From the NCBI RefSeq assembly GCF_007431345.1, contig NZ_CP041730.1:1240001-1304000 (forward strand): 64,000 nucleotides of DNA. Reading direction: 5' to 3'. The notes below the pieces were generated by a model. The model made no database searches, was not told the origin of the DNA, and worked only from the letters and a program-made list of their open reading frames with translations. Each line of letters starts with the position of its first letter. The first letter of the stretch is position 1. Of the stretch, positions 49,001-58,779 are shown piece by piece. Both the position numbers and the translations under genes were made by a program. The DNA comes from Chitinimonas arctica. GTDB taxonomy: Bacteria; Pseudomonadota; Gammaproteobacteria; Burkholderiales; Chitinimonadaceae.

Positions 49001-50140
49001 ATGATACTGAGCGAAGAACATCAGATGATACGGGACAGCGTGCGCGAGTTCGCCCGTGAGCGGCTGTGGCCGAGCGCAGGCTTGCGCGACGAAACGCATG
49101 CCTTTCCCTATGACGAAATCGCCCAGGCCGCCGAATTGGGCCTGTTCGGATTGACCGTGCCGCCCGAATGGCAAGGCGCCGGGCTGGACTACCTCGCTTC
49201 CGCCCTGGTGATCGAGGAACTGGCGGCCGGCGACGGCGCGTTCTCCACCATTGTTTCGGTACACAACTCGGTGGGTTGCGGTCCTATCCTGGCCTTCGGC
49301 AACGATGTGCAAAAAACCGAATACCTGACCAAGCTGGCCAGCGGCGACTGGCTGGCCAGCTTCTGCCTGACCGAGCCGCAGGTCGGCTCGGAAGCCAGCG
49401 CCATCAAGACCAGGGCGGTACGTGACGGCGACAGCTTCGTGCTCAATGGCGCCAAGCAATTCATCACCAACGGCAAGAACAGCCAGCTGGCCATCGTGAT
49501 CGCCGTCACCGACCCGGCCGCCGGCAAGAAAGGCCTGAGCGCCTTTATCGTTCGCACCGATACGCCTGGCTACAATGTGGCGCGCGTGGAAAAGAAGCTG
49601 GGCCAGGCCGCCAGCGATACTTGCGCCATCGTGCTGGACGGCTGCCGTGTGCCGGCAACGAATCTGCTGGGCCTGGAAGGCGAAGGCTACAAGGTCGCGC
49701 TGGCCAGCCTGGAATCGGGCCGCATCGGTATTGCCGCGCAGGCCCTGGGGATGGCGCGTTCCGCTTATGAGTGCGCCTTGCGCTACAGCCGCGAACGCGT
49801 CAGCTTCGGCAAACCGATTTTCGAACACCAGGCGGTGAACTTCCGGCTGGCGGATATGGCCACACAACTCGAAGCCAGCCGCCAATTGATCTGGCATGCC
49901 GCCAGCCTGAAGGACGCGGGCCTGCCCTGCCTGAAGGAAGCCAGCATGGCCAAGCTGTTCGCCAGCGAGATGGCCGAGCGCGTATGCTCGGATGCCATTC
50001 AGATCCATGGCGGCTATGGTTACCTGAGCGATTTCCCGGTCGAGCGTATTTACCGCGATGTCCGTGTCTGCCAGATCTACGAGGGGACCAGCGATATCCA
50101 GCGTATCGTGATAGGACGCGCCATCGGCCAGGATATCTAG
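49001..50140 (+). CDS. Acyl-CoA dehydrogenase, short/branched-chain type
   Basis: 379 aa. FAD-binding [11 protein letters not shown] and FITNG motifs; the catalytic Glu361 lies in [11 protein letters not shown], the position of SCAD/MCAD-like enzymes. Unlike liuA it lacks Glu at the internal site. Likely substrates are short or branched acyl-CoA esters; the exact one is unknown. It is preceded by GGAG at 49 kb and lies 104 nt after maoC. Confidence 0.92.
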   Translation: MILSEEHQMIRDSVREFARERLWPSAGLRDETHAFPYDEIAQAAELGLFGLTVPPEWQGAGLDYLASALVIEELAAGDGAFSTIVSVHNSVGCGPILAFGNDVQKTEYLTKLASGDWLASFCLTEPQVGSEASAIKTRAVRDGDSFVLNGAKQFITNGKNSQLAIVIAVTDPAAGKKGLSAFIVRTDTPGYNVARVEKKLGQAASDTCAIVLDGCRVPATNLLGLEGEGYKVALASLESGRIGIAAQALGMARSAYECALRYSRERVSFGKPIFEHQAVNFRLADMATQLEASRQLIWHAASLKDAGLPCLKEASMAKLFASEMAERVCSDAIQIHGGYGYLSDFPVERIYRDVRVCQIYEGTSDIQRIVIGRAIGQDI

Positions 50141-50177
50141 GATGTATTGAAGTGCCCACCGAAAGAAGACAGCAGTA

Positions 50178-50687
50178 ATGCAAGAGCAAATTCAACGTAT
50201 TCGTCCCGACCAGGCCGACGTCCTGCGCGGCCTGCGTCTGTCCGGGCTGCAAGAAGCGCCAGACGCCTTCGGCCGCCGCTATGCCGAAGTGGCCGCCCGG
50301 CCGGCGCAATATTGGGATGAGCACGTCCAACGCTATGCCAGCAGCAGCGATTCTGCGACGTTCGTGCTGTACCGCGCCGGCAAGCCGGTCGGCATGGCCG
50401 GCGCCTATCTGGAAGGCGGTCGGCGCGACCATGCCTATATCTGCAATATGTGGGTGGAACCGGCTTTCCGCCGTGGCGGCGCGGGTGGCCGCCTGGTCGA
50501 TACGGCCACCCGCTGGCTGGCGGAGCAGGGTGCCGAGCGCATCAATGCCTGGGTGGTGGACGGCAACCAACCAGCCATGCGCTTCTACCAGACGCTGGGC
50601 TTTGTCCGCTGTAGCGAACAGCGTTGCCATCCCGCCCTGCCGGAAGTCATCGAGGCCCTGTTGGCCTTCGATACCGCCTTGCTATAG
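50178..50687 (+). CDS. GNAT-family N-acetyltransferase
   Basis: 169 aa. The acetyl-CoA loop is AFRRGGAGGRLVD, followed by the usual NQPAMRFYQTLGF near the C terminus. Substrate unknown. It is embedded in the liu cluster and may only be co-transcribed with it. Confidence 0.9.
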   Translation: MQEQIQRIRPDQADVLRGLRLSGLQEAPDAFGRRYAEVAARPAQYWDEHVQRYASSSDSATFVLYRAGKPVGMAGAYLEGGRRDHAYICNMWVEPAFRRGGAGGRLVDTATRWLAEQGAERINAWVVDGNQPAMRFYQTLGFVRCSEQRCHPALPEVIEALLAFDTALL

Positions 50688-50759
50688 ACAGATGCACGAC
50701 CGAACCCCGGCAAACCCAAAGCCATTTACCGTTTTCAGCAGGCCTGAACCAGGAATCGC

Positions 50760-51107
50760 ATGCAGACTTTCCATCTAGACGCCATCAGCCAGGACCGGCA
50801 GACCCATAGCCAGCCCTATCACGAGTTCCTGCGCGCCCGCGATATGAGCGCCGGCCTCTACCATTTGCAGCCGGGCAATCACGATGCCCAGGGCGCTCAC
50901 CAGGAAGACCTGCTGTTCTATGTAATACGCGGTCATGCCACGTTGCAGGTGGACGACGATCGCATCGCCGTACAAGCCGGCAGCATCGTCCATGTCCCGG
51001 CCAAGGCGCTGGCCCGTTTCAGCGAGGTCACGGCGGCATTGGACGTACTGGTGGTGTTCGCGCCGGCCGAATCCGTCCCTACCGTCGAGACGCGCCGTTC
51101 GGTGTAA
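50760..51107 (+). CDS. Small cupin-domain protein
   Basis: 115 aa single cupin barrel. Metal-ligand positions are visible as [14 protein letters not shown] and a later HVPA. The family includes many small metal-binding enzymes and sensors; no specific role can be given. It lies 49 nt before liuB. Confidence 0.87.
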   Translation: MQTFHLDAISQDRQTHSQPYHEFLRARDMSAGLYHLQPGNHDAQGAHQEDLLFYVIRGHATLQVDDDRIAVQAGSIVHVPAKALARFSEVTAALDVLVVFAPAESVPTVETRRSV

Positions 51108-51156
51108 GCCCTCCCCTTCCACTCCGACAGTCCAGCCTGTCCCAGCCAGATCGCCC

Positions 51157-52764
51157 ATGAATACGCTACCCAACACCATCAATCCCAAAGCCGAGCAATT
51201 CCAGACCAATCGCGCCGCCATGCAGGCCCTGGTGGACGATCTGCGCGACCAGGCCGCCCGCGTGGAACTGGGTGGCGGCCAGGTGGCCCGCGACCGCCAT
51301 ACCGCGCGCGGCAAACTGTTGCCGCGCGACCGTGTGGCGCAACTGCTGGACGTCGGCTCACCCTTCCTGGAGATCGGACAACTGGCGGCACATGGCCAAT
51401 ATGACGACCAGGTCCCCAGTGCCGGCCTGATCGCCGGCATCGGCCGGGTATCCGGCATCGAATGCATGATCATCGCCAATGACGCGACGGTCAAAGGCGG
51501 TACCTACTACCCGCTGACGGTGAAGAAGCATCTGCGCGCGCAGGAGATCGCCATGCAGAATCGGCTGCCCTGCATCGCCCTGGTCGATTCCGGCGGCGCC
51601 AACCTGCCCAACCAGGACGAGGTCTTCCCCGACCGCGACCATTTTGGCCGCATCTTTTATAACCAGGCCAATCTCAGTGCCCAGGGCGTACCGCAGATCG
51701 CCGCCGTGATGGGCAGCTGTACCGCCGGTGGTGCCTATGTGCCGGCGATGTCCGATTACAGCGTAATGGTGAAGGGCCAGGCCACCATCTTCCTGGCCGG
51801 GCCGCCGCTGGTACGCGCTGCTACCGGCGAAGTGGTCAGCGCCGAGGAATTGGGCGGCGCCGACGTGCATGCCAAGATCAGCGGCGTGGCCGACTACTAC
51901 GCCCATAACGATGCGCACGCCCTGGACCAGGTCCGGCGCATCGTCGCCAATCTCAATTGGACCAAACCGATGACCGTGGCGCGCAAGCCGGTCGAAGCCC
52001 CCCTCTATCCGGGTGAAGAGCTATACGGCATCGTCGGTGCGGACCTGAAGAAACCGTTCGATATCCGCCAGGTGATCGCCCGTATCGTCGACGGCAGCAA
52101 GTTCGACGAGTTCAAGGAAACCTACGGCACCACCCTGGTCACCGGCTTCGCCCATATCTACGGCATGCCGGTGGGCATCATCGCCAACAATGGGGTGCTG
52201 TTCTCCGAGTCGGCCCAAAAAGGCGCGCACTTTATCGAGTTGTGCAGCCAGCGCGGCATTCCGCTGGTTTTCCTGCAGAACATCACCGGCTTTATGGTGG
52301 GCAAGAAGTACGAGGCGGAAGGCATTGCCAAGCATGGCGCCAAGATGGTGACGGCGGTCGCTACCAGCAAGGTGCCGAAATTCACCCTGGTGATAGGCGG
52401 CAGCTACGGTGCCGGCAATTACGGGATGTGCGGGCGCGCCTACAGCCCTAATTTCATGTTTATGTGGCCCAACGCCCGCATCGCCGTGATGGGCGGGGAG
52501 CAGGCCGCCGGTGTTTTGGCGCAGGTACGCGAAGAAGCCTTGGCGAAAAAGGGCCAGCAACTCTCAGACGCGGAACGCGAGGGCATCAAACAGCCCTTGC
52601 GCGACCAGTTCGAGACGCAATCGCACCCCTACTACGCTACCAGCCGCCTGTGGGACGACGGCATCATCGATCCGCGCGACAGCCGCCGCGTGCTGGGGCT
52701 GGCCATTTCCGCCAGCTTGAACAAACCAATAGAAGAAACCCGCTTCGGCGTGTTCCGGATGTAA
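51157..52764 (+). CDS. liuB: Methylcrotonyl-CoA carboxylase, carboxyltransferase (beta) subunit
   Basis: 535 aa from ATG 51157. Carboxyltransferase fold with [37 protein letters not shown] and [17 protein letters not shown], the last two forming the oxyanion pockets for CoA and biotin. It transfers CO2 from biotin to 3-methylcrotonyl-CoA. It works with the biotin subunit LiuD encoded 1.3 kb downstream. Confidence 0.95.
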   Translation: MNTLPNTINPKAEQFQTNRAAMQALVDDLRDQAARVELGGGQVARDRHTARGKLLPRDRVAQLLDVGSPFLEIGQLAAHGQYDDQVPSAGLIAGIGRVSGIECMIIANDATVKGGTYYPLTVKKHLRAQEIAMQNRLPCIALVDSGGANLPNQDEVFPDRDHFGRIFYNQANLSAQGVPQIAAVMGSCTAGGAYVPAMSDYSVMVKGQATIFLAGPPLVRAATGEVVSAEELGGADVHAKISGVADYYAHNDAHALDQVRRIVANLNWTKPMTVARKPVEAPLYPGEELYGIVGADLKKPFDIRQVIARIVDGSKFDEFKETYGTTLVTGFAHIYGMPVGIIANNGVLFSESAQKGAHFIELCSQRGIPLVFLQNITGFMVGKKYEAEGIAKHGAKMVTAVATSKVPKFTLVIGGSYGAGNYGMCGRAYSPNFMFMWPNARIAVMGGEQAAGVLAQVREEALAKKGQQLSDAEREGIKQPLRDQFETQSHPYYATSRLWDDGIIDPRDSRRVLGLAISASLNKPIEETRFGVFRM

Positions 52765-52767
52765 GCC

Positions 52768-53217
52768 ATGCAAATCTGGGTCGATGCCGACGCCTGCCCC
52801 GGCGTGATCAAGGAGATCCTGTACCGCGCCGCCGAGCGCTGGCAGGTGTGCACCACCTTGGTCGCCAACCAGTTGCAGCGCGTACCGCCTTCGGCCTATC
52901 TGCGCAGCGTGCAAGTGCCGTCCGGTTTCGACGTGGCCGACCGGGAGATCGTGTTGCGGGTCGAACCGGGCGACCTGGTCATTACCGCCGATATCCCCTT
53001 GGCGGCACAGGTTATCGACAAGGGTGGCCATGCCCTCAATCCTCGCGGTGAAGTCTATTCGGCCGAGGACATGGCGGAGCGCCTGAATATGCGCGACTTC
53101 ATGGAATCGCTGCGCAACAGTGGGGTAGCAACCGGTGGACCGGCGCCATTCAGCCAGTCGGACCGGCAGGCTTTCGCCAAACAGCTGGACAAGTTTTTGC
53201 AAAAGTACCGGTCATAG
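52768..53217 (+). CDS. YaiI/YqxD family protein (DUF188)
   Basis: 149 aa beginning [18 protein letters not shown], the family signature with two conserved Asp residues of a PIN-like fold. [11 protein letters not shown] and NPRGEVY are also typical. Function is not established. It begins 3 nt after liuB ends and overlaps no neighbour. Confidence 0.93.
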   Translation: MQIWVDADACPGVIKEILYRAAERWQVCTTLVANQLQRVPPSAYLRSVQVPSGFDVADREIVLRVEPGDLVITADIPLAAQVIDKGGHALNPRGEVYSAEDMAERLNMRDFMESLRNSGVATGGPAPFSQSDRQAFAKQLDKFLQKYRS

Positions 53218-53233
53218 ACAAGGAGACAGCAAA

Positions 53234-54022
53234 ATGAGCAACGCCCTTACCCGCCATATCGCCGCCAATGGCTTGGCCACCCTTACCCTCACCCGTCCAG
53301 AGCGACATAACGCCTTCGACGATGGCCTGATCGTGGAGCTGACCGCCGAACTGGCCAAGCTGGACGCCGACCCGGCCGTCCGCGTGGTTATCCTGGCTGC
53401 CGCCGGCAAGAGCTTTTCCGCCGGCGCCGACCTGGCCTGGATGAAGCGGATGGCCAGCTACGGTGAATCGGAAAACCTGGAAGATGCCCGCAAGCTGGCC
53501 AAACTGATGCATACGCTGGACACACTCAGCAAGCCCACCGTGGCGGCGGTGCAGGGACCGGCCTATGGCGGCGGCGTAGGGTTGGTGGCCTGTTGCGATA
53601 TGGTATTCGCCGCGCCGGAAGCCATGTTCGCGCTGACCGAAGTCAAGCTGGGACTGATTCCCGCCGTGATCTCGCCCTATGTAGTACGCAAGATAGGCAA
53701 CAGCCAGGCCCGCCGCTACTTCCTGTCGGCCGAGCGCTTCAGTGCCGACACCGCGCTGCGCCTCGGCCTGGTACACGAGATCGCCCCGCAGGACGAGGTC
53801 ACCGTATTGGCCACCAGCTGGGCGACCCAGTTGCTCAACAATGGCCCGGCTTCCATGCTGGCCGCCAAGCGGCTGGTCGCGGAAGTATCCAACCGTCCGA
53901 TCTGCAGCGAGTTGAACGATCTGTGCGCCCAGCGTATCGCCAGCCAGCGGGTCAGCCCCGAAGGCCAGGAGGGACTGACCGCCTTCCTGGAAAAGCGCCC
54001 GCCCAACTGGGTCAAGCACTAA
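53234..54022 (+). CDS. liuC: Methylglutaconyl-CoA hydratase (crotonase family)
   Basis: 262 aa from ATG 53234 with AGGAGA upstream; earlier codons in the frame overlap the yaiI-like gene. Crotonase fold with SAGADLAWMKRM and the oxyanion-hole segment GPAYGGGVGLVACCD. The context between liuB and liuD makes 3-methylglutaconyl-CoA the likely substrate, hydrated to HMG-CoA. Other enoyl-CoA hydratases look similar. Confidence 0.9.
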   Translation: MSNALTRHIAANGLATLTLTRPERHNAFDDGLIVELTAELAKLDADPAVRVVILAAAGKSFSAGADLAWMKRMASYGESENLEDARKLAKLMHTLDTLSKPTVAAVQGPAYGGGVGLVACCDMVFAAPEAMFALTEVKLGLIPAVISPYVVRKIGNSQARRYFLSAERFSADTALRLGLVHEIAPQDEVTVLATSWATQLLNNGPASMLAAKRLVAEVSNRPICSELNDLCAQRIASQRVSPEGQEGLTAFLEKRPPNWVKH

Positions 54023-54113
54023 AGCCCTTACCCACGCCCGCGCGCCGTTCCCTATCGGGGCGGCGCGGCCACCCTTATCTCGCACATCACAACAAGCTTT
54101 GCCGAGAGCGCCA

Positions 54114-56117
54114 ATGTTTAAAAAGATACTGATCGCCAACCGTGGTGAAATCGCCTGCCGGGTTATCCAGACGGCCCGCAAGCTGGGCATCAAGACGGTG
54201 GCGGTCTACTCCGACGCCGATGCCGGCGCCCGCCACGTCAAGCTGGCCGACGAAGCTTTCCGGCTGGGGCCGCCGGCACCGCGCGATTCGTACCTGCAAA
54301 CGGAACTGATCCTGGCCATCGCCAAACGTACCGGCGCGCAAGCCATCCACCCCGGCTACGGCTTTCTCAGCGAGAACGAACACTTCGCCGAGGCCTGTGC
54401 CCAGGCTGGTGTGGTCTTTATCGGCCCGCCCCCCGCCGCCATCGCGGCCATGGGTTCGAAATCGGCCGCCAAGACCCTGATGGAAGGCGCCGGGGTGCCC
54501 TTGGTGCCCGGCTATCACGGCAATGAGCAGGATGCCGCCTTCCTGCAGCAGCAGGCCGATCGCATGGGCTACCCCGCCTTGATCAAGGCCAGCGCCGGCG
54601 GTGGCGGCAAGGGCATGAAGATAGTCGAACGGAGCGAGGATTTCGCCGGTCAATTGGCTTCCGCCAAGCGGGAAGCGACCGCCAGCTTCGGCGATGACGA
54701 AGTGTTGATCGAAAAGTACCTGACCAAGCCCCGCCATATCGAGATCCAGGTGTTCGCCGACACCTTGGGCGAGGCGGTCTACCTGTTCGAACGCGATTGC
54801 TCGGTACAGCGCCGCCACCAGAAAGTCCTGGAAGAAGCACCCGCACCGGGACTCAGCGCCCAGTTGCGCGCCCAGATCGGCGAAGCAGCGGTACGGGCCG
54901 CCAAGGCGGTCGGCTATGTCGGCGCCGGCACGGTGGAATTCATCTTCGACACACTGTCGGACGATTTCTACTTTATGGAGATGAACACCCGCCTCCAGGT
55001 CGAGCACCCGGTCACCGAAATGATTACCGGCACCGATCTGGTGGAATGGCAACTGCGGGTGGCCAGCGGCGAAGCCCTGCCAAAACGGCAAGATGAATTG
55101 CGCATCCATGGCCATGCCTTCGAAGCGCGGGTCTACGCCGAAGACCCTGCCCGCGACTTCCTGCCGCAGATCGGCCGGCTCACCCATCTGAAGCAGCCGG
55201 CCGAATCCGTCCATGTGCGGGTGGACACCGGCGTAAGCAGTGGCGACGAAATCTCACCCTGGTACGACCCGATGATCGCCAAGCTGATCGTTTGGGACGA
55301 AAGCCGCGAGCGTGCATTGGACCGTCTGTCCGCCGCCCTGGAGGAGTACGAGGTGGTCGGATTGCCGACCAACCTGGACTTCCTGGGCCGCCTGGCCGGG
55401 CACCGGGCATTCCGCGCCGCCGAACTCGACACCGGATTTATCAAACACCATCACAACGAGCTGATCCCGGCTGCCGCGCCCATCACGGCCGAGACGCTGG
55501 CCCTGGCCGCCTTGGCCGAACTGGCCTTGCTGGAAGCGCAAGTGGGCATCGCCCGCGACCGCTCCAACGATGCCGACTCACCCTGGTGGCACACCGACGG
55601 CTGGCGCCTTAACCAGGACAATCGCCATGCCCTGCACTTCCGCTGCGGCGAGGACGAGCACGCCGTGATCGCCCACTACCAGGACGATGCCTATCTGCTG
55701 GAAATCGGCGGCGACCGCCTGGTGGCGCACGGGACACTGGACGGCCACCGCCTGGACGCCACGCTGGACGGCTACCGCCTGGCCGTCAGCGTGGTCCGCC
55801 AAGCCGATACGCTGACCTTGGTCCACGACGGCCGCAATACCGTACTGCACCCGTTCAACCCGCTGCTGGCCGGCCTGGAAGCCGCCGAAGCGGGCGGCGG
55901 CCTGACCGCGCCCATGCCAGGCACCGTCGTGGCCGTCCATGTGCGCACGGGCGATACGGTGGAGAAAGGCCAGCCCTTGATGATCCTGGAAGCAATGAAG
56001 ATGGAACACACCATTCTGGCTCCGCAGGCGGGACAGGTCGCCGAGGTGTTCTTCCAAAAGGGCGAGCAGGTGAAGGAAGGGGCAGCATTGCTGGAGATTG
56101 CGGCGGCTGCCGCGTAG
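54114..56117 (+). CDS. liuD: Methylcrotonyl-CoA carboxylase, biotin (alpha) subunit
   Basis: 667 aa from ATG 54114 (MFKKILIANRGEIACRV). Biotin-carboxylase ATP-grasp domain with ASAGGGGKGMK and EMNTRLQVEHPVTE. The biotinyl domain is at the C terminus with Lys629 in EAMKMEH. It carboxylates its own biotin with ATP and bicarbonate for LiuB. It closes the liu cluster; HMG-CoA lyase is not in the window. Confidence 0.96.
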   Translation: MFKKILIANRGEIACRVIQTARKLGIKTVAVYSDADAGARHVKLADEAFRLGPPAPRDSYLQTELILAIAKRTGAQAIHPGYGFLSENEHFAEACAQAGVVFIGPPPAAIAAMGSKSAAKTLMEGAGVPLVPGYHGNEQDAAFLQQQADRMGYPALIKASAGGGGKGMKIVERSEDFAGQLASAKREATASFGDDEVLIEKYLTKPRHIEIQVFADTLGEAVYLFERDCSVQRRHQKVLEEAPAPGLSAQLRAQIGEAAVRAAKAVGYVGAGTVEFIFDTLSDDFYFMEMNTRLQVEHPVTEMITGTDLVEWQLRVASGEALPKRQDELRIHGHAFEARVYAEDPARDFLPQIGRLTHLKQPAESVHVRVDTGVSSGDEISPWYDPMIAKLIVWDESRERALDRLSAALEEYEVVGLPTNLDFLGRLAGHRAFRAAELDTGFIKHHHNELIPAAAPITAETLALAALAELALLEAQVGIARDRSNDADSPWWHTDGWRLNQDNRHALHFRCGEDEHAVIAHYQDDAYLLEIGGDRLVAHGTLDGHRLDATLDGYRLAVSVVRQADTLTLVHDGRNTVLHPFNPLLAGLEAAEAGGGLTAPMPGTVVAVHVRTGDTVEKGQPLMILEAMKMEHTILAPQAGQVAEVFFQKGEQVKEGAALLEIAAAAA

Positions 56118-56524
56118 GTGCAAGCGGGCTTGATTGCATAGCCGCTTCAGAAAGGCTTCGTTCATTGGAGCCTTTAAAGGGTTGGGACCGAGGGTGCAAT
56201 GCCCTCGGCCTGCTCGCCTAGCTCAGCAGGGCATTTGTAGTCGAACTGCCATAACCAGATACCGGGTAGGCATATCGCGTATGCCGCGAACTTGAGTATT
56301 AAATTTCCTGATTGATAGCTTTGGTATTTTTCGTGGCGCCTAAAATATAATTGTCGAAACATGAAGTTACGCAAGCTTTACAATAGCCAACTGCTTGGTT
56401 ATCGGGGAACATTAAAGAATGGAGTTTTATTGCGCCTCCTGGCAAAGAACAGCAATACCTTATCGCCGCCAATTGCCAGACCGCTCGAGAGCGCCGAATA
56501 AGTACATTCAAAAGGATCGGGGTT
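56118..56524. other. Transition from liu operon to AT-rich accessory DNA
   Basis: About 400 nt without a supported gene. CCGAGGG (56188-56194) and CCCTCGG (56202-56208) form a 7-bp stem that may end the liu transcript, though no T-run follows. From about 56280 the DNA is visibly AT-richer. Short minus-strand frames here have no motif. Confidence 0.45.
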
Positions 56525-57685
56525 ATGAATTTTATTTATTATTGCTTTAGCTCATGCTTTTCATCCAGAAAAATAGAAGCACCAACTCAAACCAGCACGC
56601 TAATCCGCGGCCCTTCTTACTCCATTAACAATCCTGAGCAATCTCCCAAAGGAGAATCAAAAGAACTCAGTAATCAGCAGACCTCCATCTCTAAAAGATT
56701 CTGGTCATTTTTGCAAAAATTTAACTTCGCCTCAAGGAAACCAGCTTCCACTCAGCACAATGGATCAATCCAAAATAATATTCCTATTATAGAACACAAT
56801 AGCCTAATAACGCATTTAACACCAACCTCACCAAATCCTACGCCGCCAGAAAGTAAGCTCGTTACAGTGCGTAACGAACCCAATACCGTCTTCGTCCCGC
56901 AAGCAAACAGCCTCGGAATTTCCCATTCCGTCCCGAAGAAGGTGTCCGACTTTCTATTAGAGATATTGCTGCATTGTAAAAAGTGCGCCCAAGAGCAATT
57001 TGGCACAGTGACAGAGATAGAATACCGCGGATTAAAATTCTATCGAGAAAGGTTCGGATTTAAAAGCACCAATCGCCTTGTTCCTATTGACACGCCAGCA
57101 GTCTCCCTTGAATCTCTTTCTTTGAGTTCAATTTACATTGAATGGAGTAGAAATCCGGAATTCTCTATACTTGCACAATATGAGAAAGAGGGGAGCTACG
57201 TGAATTTTATGTTAACCCCGAGTAACAAGCTGGCCATTGCACTTGAAGGTGCGCCATCGCCGCCGCAGCGGAAAACTGCCGTTCTCGCACCGGGGGATGC
57301 CTCAGAGATCGTAAAGTTGCCAATAGGAAACAATCCCAGCAATCACCGCGACGTACCGTCGGTATTGGTCAAATTTACCAAAGAAACCATCTCGGAGGTC
57401 AATAAATGCCGTCCAGAGGATTTTAGCCAGATAGAAATGATTCGAGTGGATGAAATTGACTTCAAGCGCACCAAGCACGACACTACCACGGAGGGGTGGA
57501 TCACTAGCGAAAACTACCACTTCACCCCCGTGGATACATCGGCCTCTGCATATGCGGCATTAACGCTAAAGGGAATTTGTGTAAGCGTTACCAAAACGAA
57601 CGCGCTGGTTACGGTAACAGCGAGTCAAGATAATACCCGGGTAAGTCTTCGTATGAAATCGGGTAAGCTTTTGATTGTGGAATAA
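56525..57685 (+). CDS. Unknown protein with two diverged copies of one domain
   Basis: 386 aa with AT-rich codon use. The N terminus has two Cys (YYCFSSCFSS) but no lipobox, then about 110 residues rich in Ser/Pro/Asn/Thr. Residues about 137-245 and about 280-386 look like diverged copies of one fold: VPIDTPAVS..SSIYIEWSRN..VNFMLTPSNKLAIALE against FTPVDTSAS..KGICVSVTKT..VSLRMKSGKLLIVE. No family recognised. It is the only plus-strand gene of the accessory region and ends in a convergent terminator. A secreted effector is possible, not shown. Confidence 0.65.
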   Translation: MNFIYYCFSSCFSSRKIEAPTQTSTLIRGPSYSINNPEQSPKGESKELSNQQTSISKRFWSFLQKFNFASRKPASTQHNGSIQNNIPIIEHNSLITHLTPTSPNPTPPESKLVTVRNEPNTVFVPQANSLGISHSVPKKVSDFLLEILLHCKKCAQEQFGTVTEIEYRGLKFYRERFGFKSTNRLVPIDTPAVSLESLSLSSIYIEWSRNPEFSILAQYEKEGSYVNFMLTPSNKLAIALEGAPSPPQRKTAVLAPGDASEIVKLPIGNNPSNHRDVPSVLVKFTKETISEVNKCRPEDFSQIEMIRVDEIDFKRTKHDTTTEGWITSENYHFTPVDTSASAYAALTLKGICVSVTKTNALVTVTASQDNTRVSLRMKSGKLLIVE

Positions 57686-57693
57686 AGGCAATC

Positions 57694-57711
57694 CCTGCCC
57701 GAAAGGGCAGG
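57694..57711. terminator. Convergent terminator hairpin
   Basis: CCTGCCC (57694-57700) and GGGCAGG (57705-57711) pair across a GAAA loop in the gap between a plus-strand gene (ends 57685) and the original stop (57719-57721) of a minus-strand immunity-like gene. Confidence 0.75.
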
Positions 57712-57718
57712 CGGCTTG

Positions 57719-57951
57719 TTACATCTCATCCCGCGCATCGGTAGCGCCATGTCTGCGGCCCAAATATACAGACCGCCTGCACACTCCCCACTCTTTCGAT
57801 AGGAGGCCATGAGATTTTTCAAATTCGTCAGAGTGAAGAATGTCGCTGAATATACCTCCCCATCCTCCAAGGAAATTTCCACATCAACGTTGCCATCGTC
57901 AATGTTTACTTCACTCTCTCGAGATAATATCTGCACATCAAAAGCTTGCAT
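57719..57951 (-). pseudogene. Immunity-like protein with a frameshift near its 3' end
   Basis: About 75 residues from ATG 57951 (MQAFDVQILSRESEVN) look like a small conserved protein often found beside Rhs toxins. Near GLYIWAADMAL the frame then runs through the terminator hairpin and into the opposite gene, ending at 57625. In the shifted frame the sequence reads TDARDEM and stops with TAA at 57719-57721, just before the hairpin. A one-base loss is the simplest explanation. It starts 3 nt after the stop of the toxin-like gene. Confidence 0.6.
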
Positions 57952-57954
57952 TGA

Positions 57955-58191
57955 CTAGCCTCCAAAAAGCTCGTGTATCTCATTGATAACGCTCTGCTGG
58001 TTATCTTTTGCGGATTTACCTAGAATTTCTATTTGATCCCTCACCATCCTGAAATAGACCCGCGCACCATCTCTAGCTCGCACCTCAGAAATGCCAGCCC
58101 CTATTGGCTTACCACCCCTCGGACTTTTAGTAGCTGCGATCGCAGATACTGCTTTCGTACAAGCGCAACCGCCATTTTTGTGAACAAGCAC
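57955..58191 (-). CDS. Orphan RelE/HigB-like toxin tail
   Basis: 78 aa from GTG 58191, with an in-frame TAG directly before it and no Shine-Dalgarno. This looks like a C-terminal module cut from a larger toxin rather than a designed gene. Residues about 30-78 resemble the RelE/HigB fold (EVRARDGARVYFRMV, DQIEILGKSAKDNQQ, VINEIHELF). The immunity-like gene follows after 3 nt. Such tails are carried by polymorphic toxins; activity as it stands is doubtful. Confidence 0.6.
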   Translation of the reverse strand: MLVHKNGGCACTKAVSAIAATKSPRGGKPIGAGISEVRARDGARVYFRMVRDQIEILGKSAKDNQQSVINEIHELFGG

Positions 58192-58262
58192 CTACTGTTT
58201 ACCAGCAAAATAGGTGTGATGACTGAGTAATGGCCTCAACTGTCCACTTCTATGTAGCGGCT

Positions 58263-58661
58263 CTAGGCTTCTTGGGCCTTTTCATATAGTCGGAAGCGCT
58301 CATCCGGAACATCCAGCCTATCAAACTCCCGCGCAAAAGCTTCCAACTCTACACTGACAGGCAAACCGTATTTCCACATAGCAGTCGCGACTATCTCTTG
58401 AAGGAACGCTAGTGCTTCAATCCTGTCACTGCACTGGCTATAAGGAAGGCCATGCATGCCTTCCATTAATTCAAAGTACAGCCGCGTTAACCACTCCCCG
58501 CATTCACCTGCAAAAAGCTCAGCATAGGTGCCTGGCTCATTTCGGCTGTCGTCATCAGAAATACTTTGAGCCTTACCCAAAGCATTTTCTAACCAACTCA
58601 CCCTTTGTCGAGCCTTAGAAAGGGACAAAGAGTAAATAAGTAAAAGCCATTTTTTGCGCAT
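58263..58661 (-). CDS. Small hypothetical protein, possible immunity protein
   Basis: 132 aa, helical and acidic, no family recognised. Contains GECGEWLTRLYFELMEG and a C-terminal AFAREFDRLDVPDERFRLYEKAQ. It starts 4 nt after the stop of a toxin-tail remnant, the gene order of a toxin and its immunity protein, which is the only hint to its role. Base composition matches the surrounding accessory DNA. Confidence 0.6.
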   Translation of the reverse strand: MRKKWLLLIYSLSLSKARQRVSWLENALGKAQSISDDDSRNEPGTYAELFAGECGEWLTRLYFELMEGMHGLPYSQCSDRIEALAFLQEIVATAMWKYGLPVSVELEAFAREFDRLDVPDERFRLYEKAQEA

Positions 58662-58665
58662 GGTT

Positions 58666-58779
58666 TTATCTGATTGGCTGTATGTGCCAAACTTCCTTAC
58701 TCATTGGATTGTAAATCATCTCCATTGACTGGTTTATATAGCGGTAGCAACCAGGCATAATCCATGCGCTTTTGAAGCT
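58666..58779 (-). pseudogene. Toxin C-terminal remnant (37 codons)
   Basis: Not long enough to be called as a gene, but the frame reads SFKSAWIMPG...MIYNPMSKEVWHIQPIR then TAA at 58666-58668. The closing NPMSKEVWHIQP pattern resembles ends of Rhs-type toxin tails. The remnant overlaps the stop of the upstream gene by 2 nt and leads directly into the gene at 58661. Confidence 0.5.

Noticed and set aside
56174..56511. Two short minus-strand frames after liuD
   Set aside because: 66 and 70 codons with no motif and poor start sites; they overlap each other.
57625..57718. The 3' extension of the immunity-like gene through the terminator
   Set aside because: It crosses the convergent hairpin and overlaps the opposite gene; the shifted frame gives a natural stop before the hairpin.
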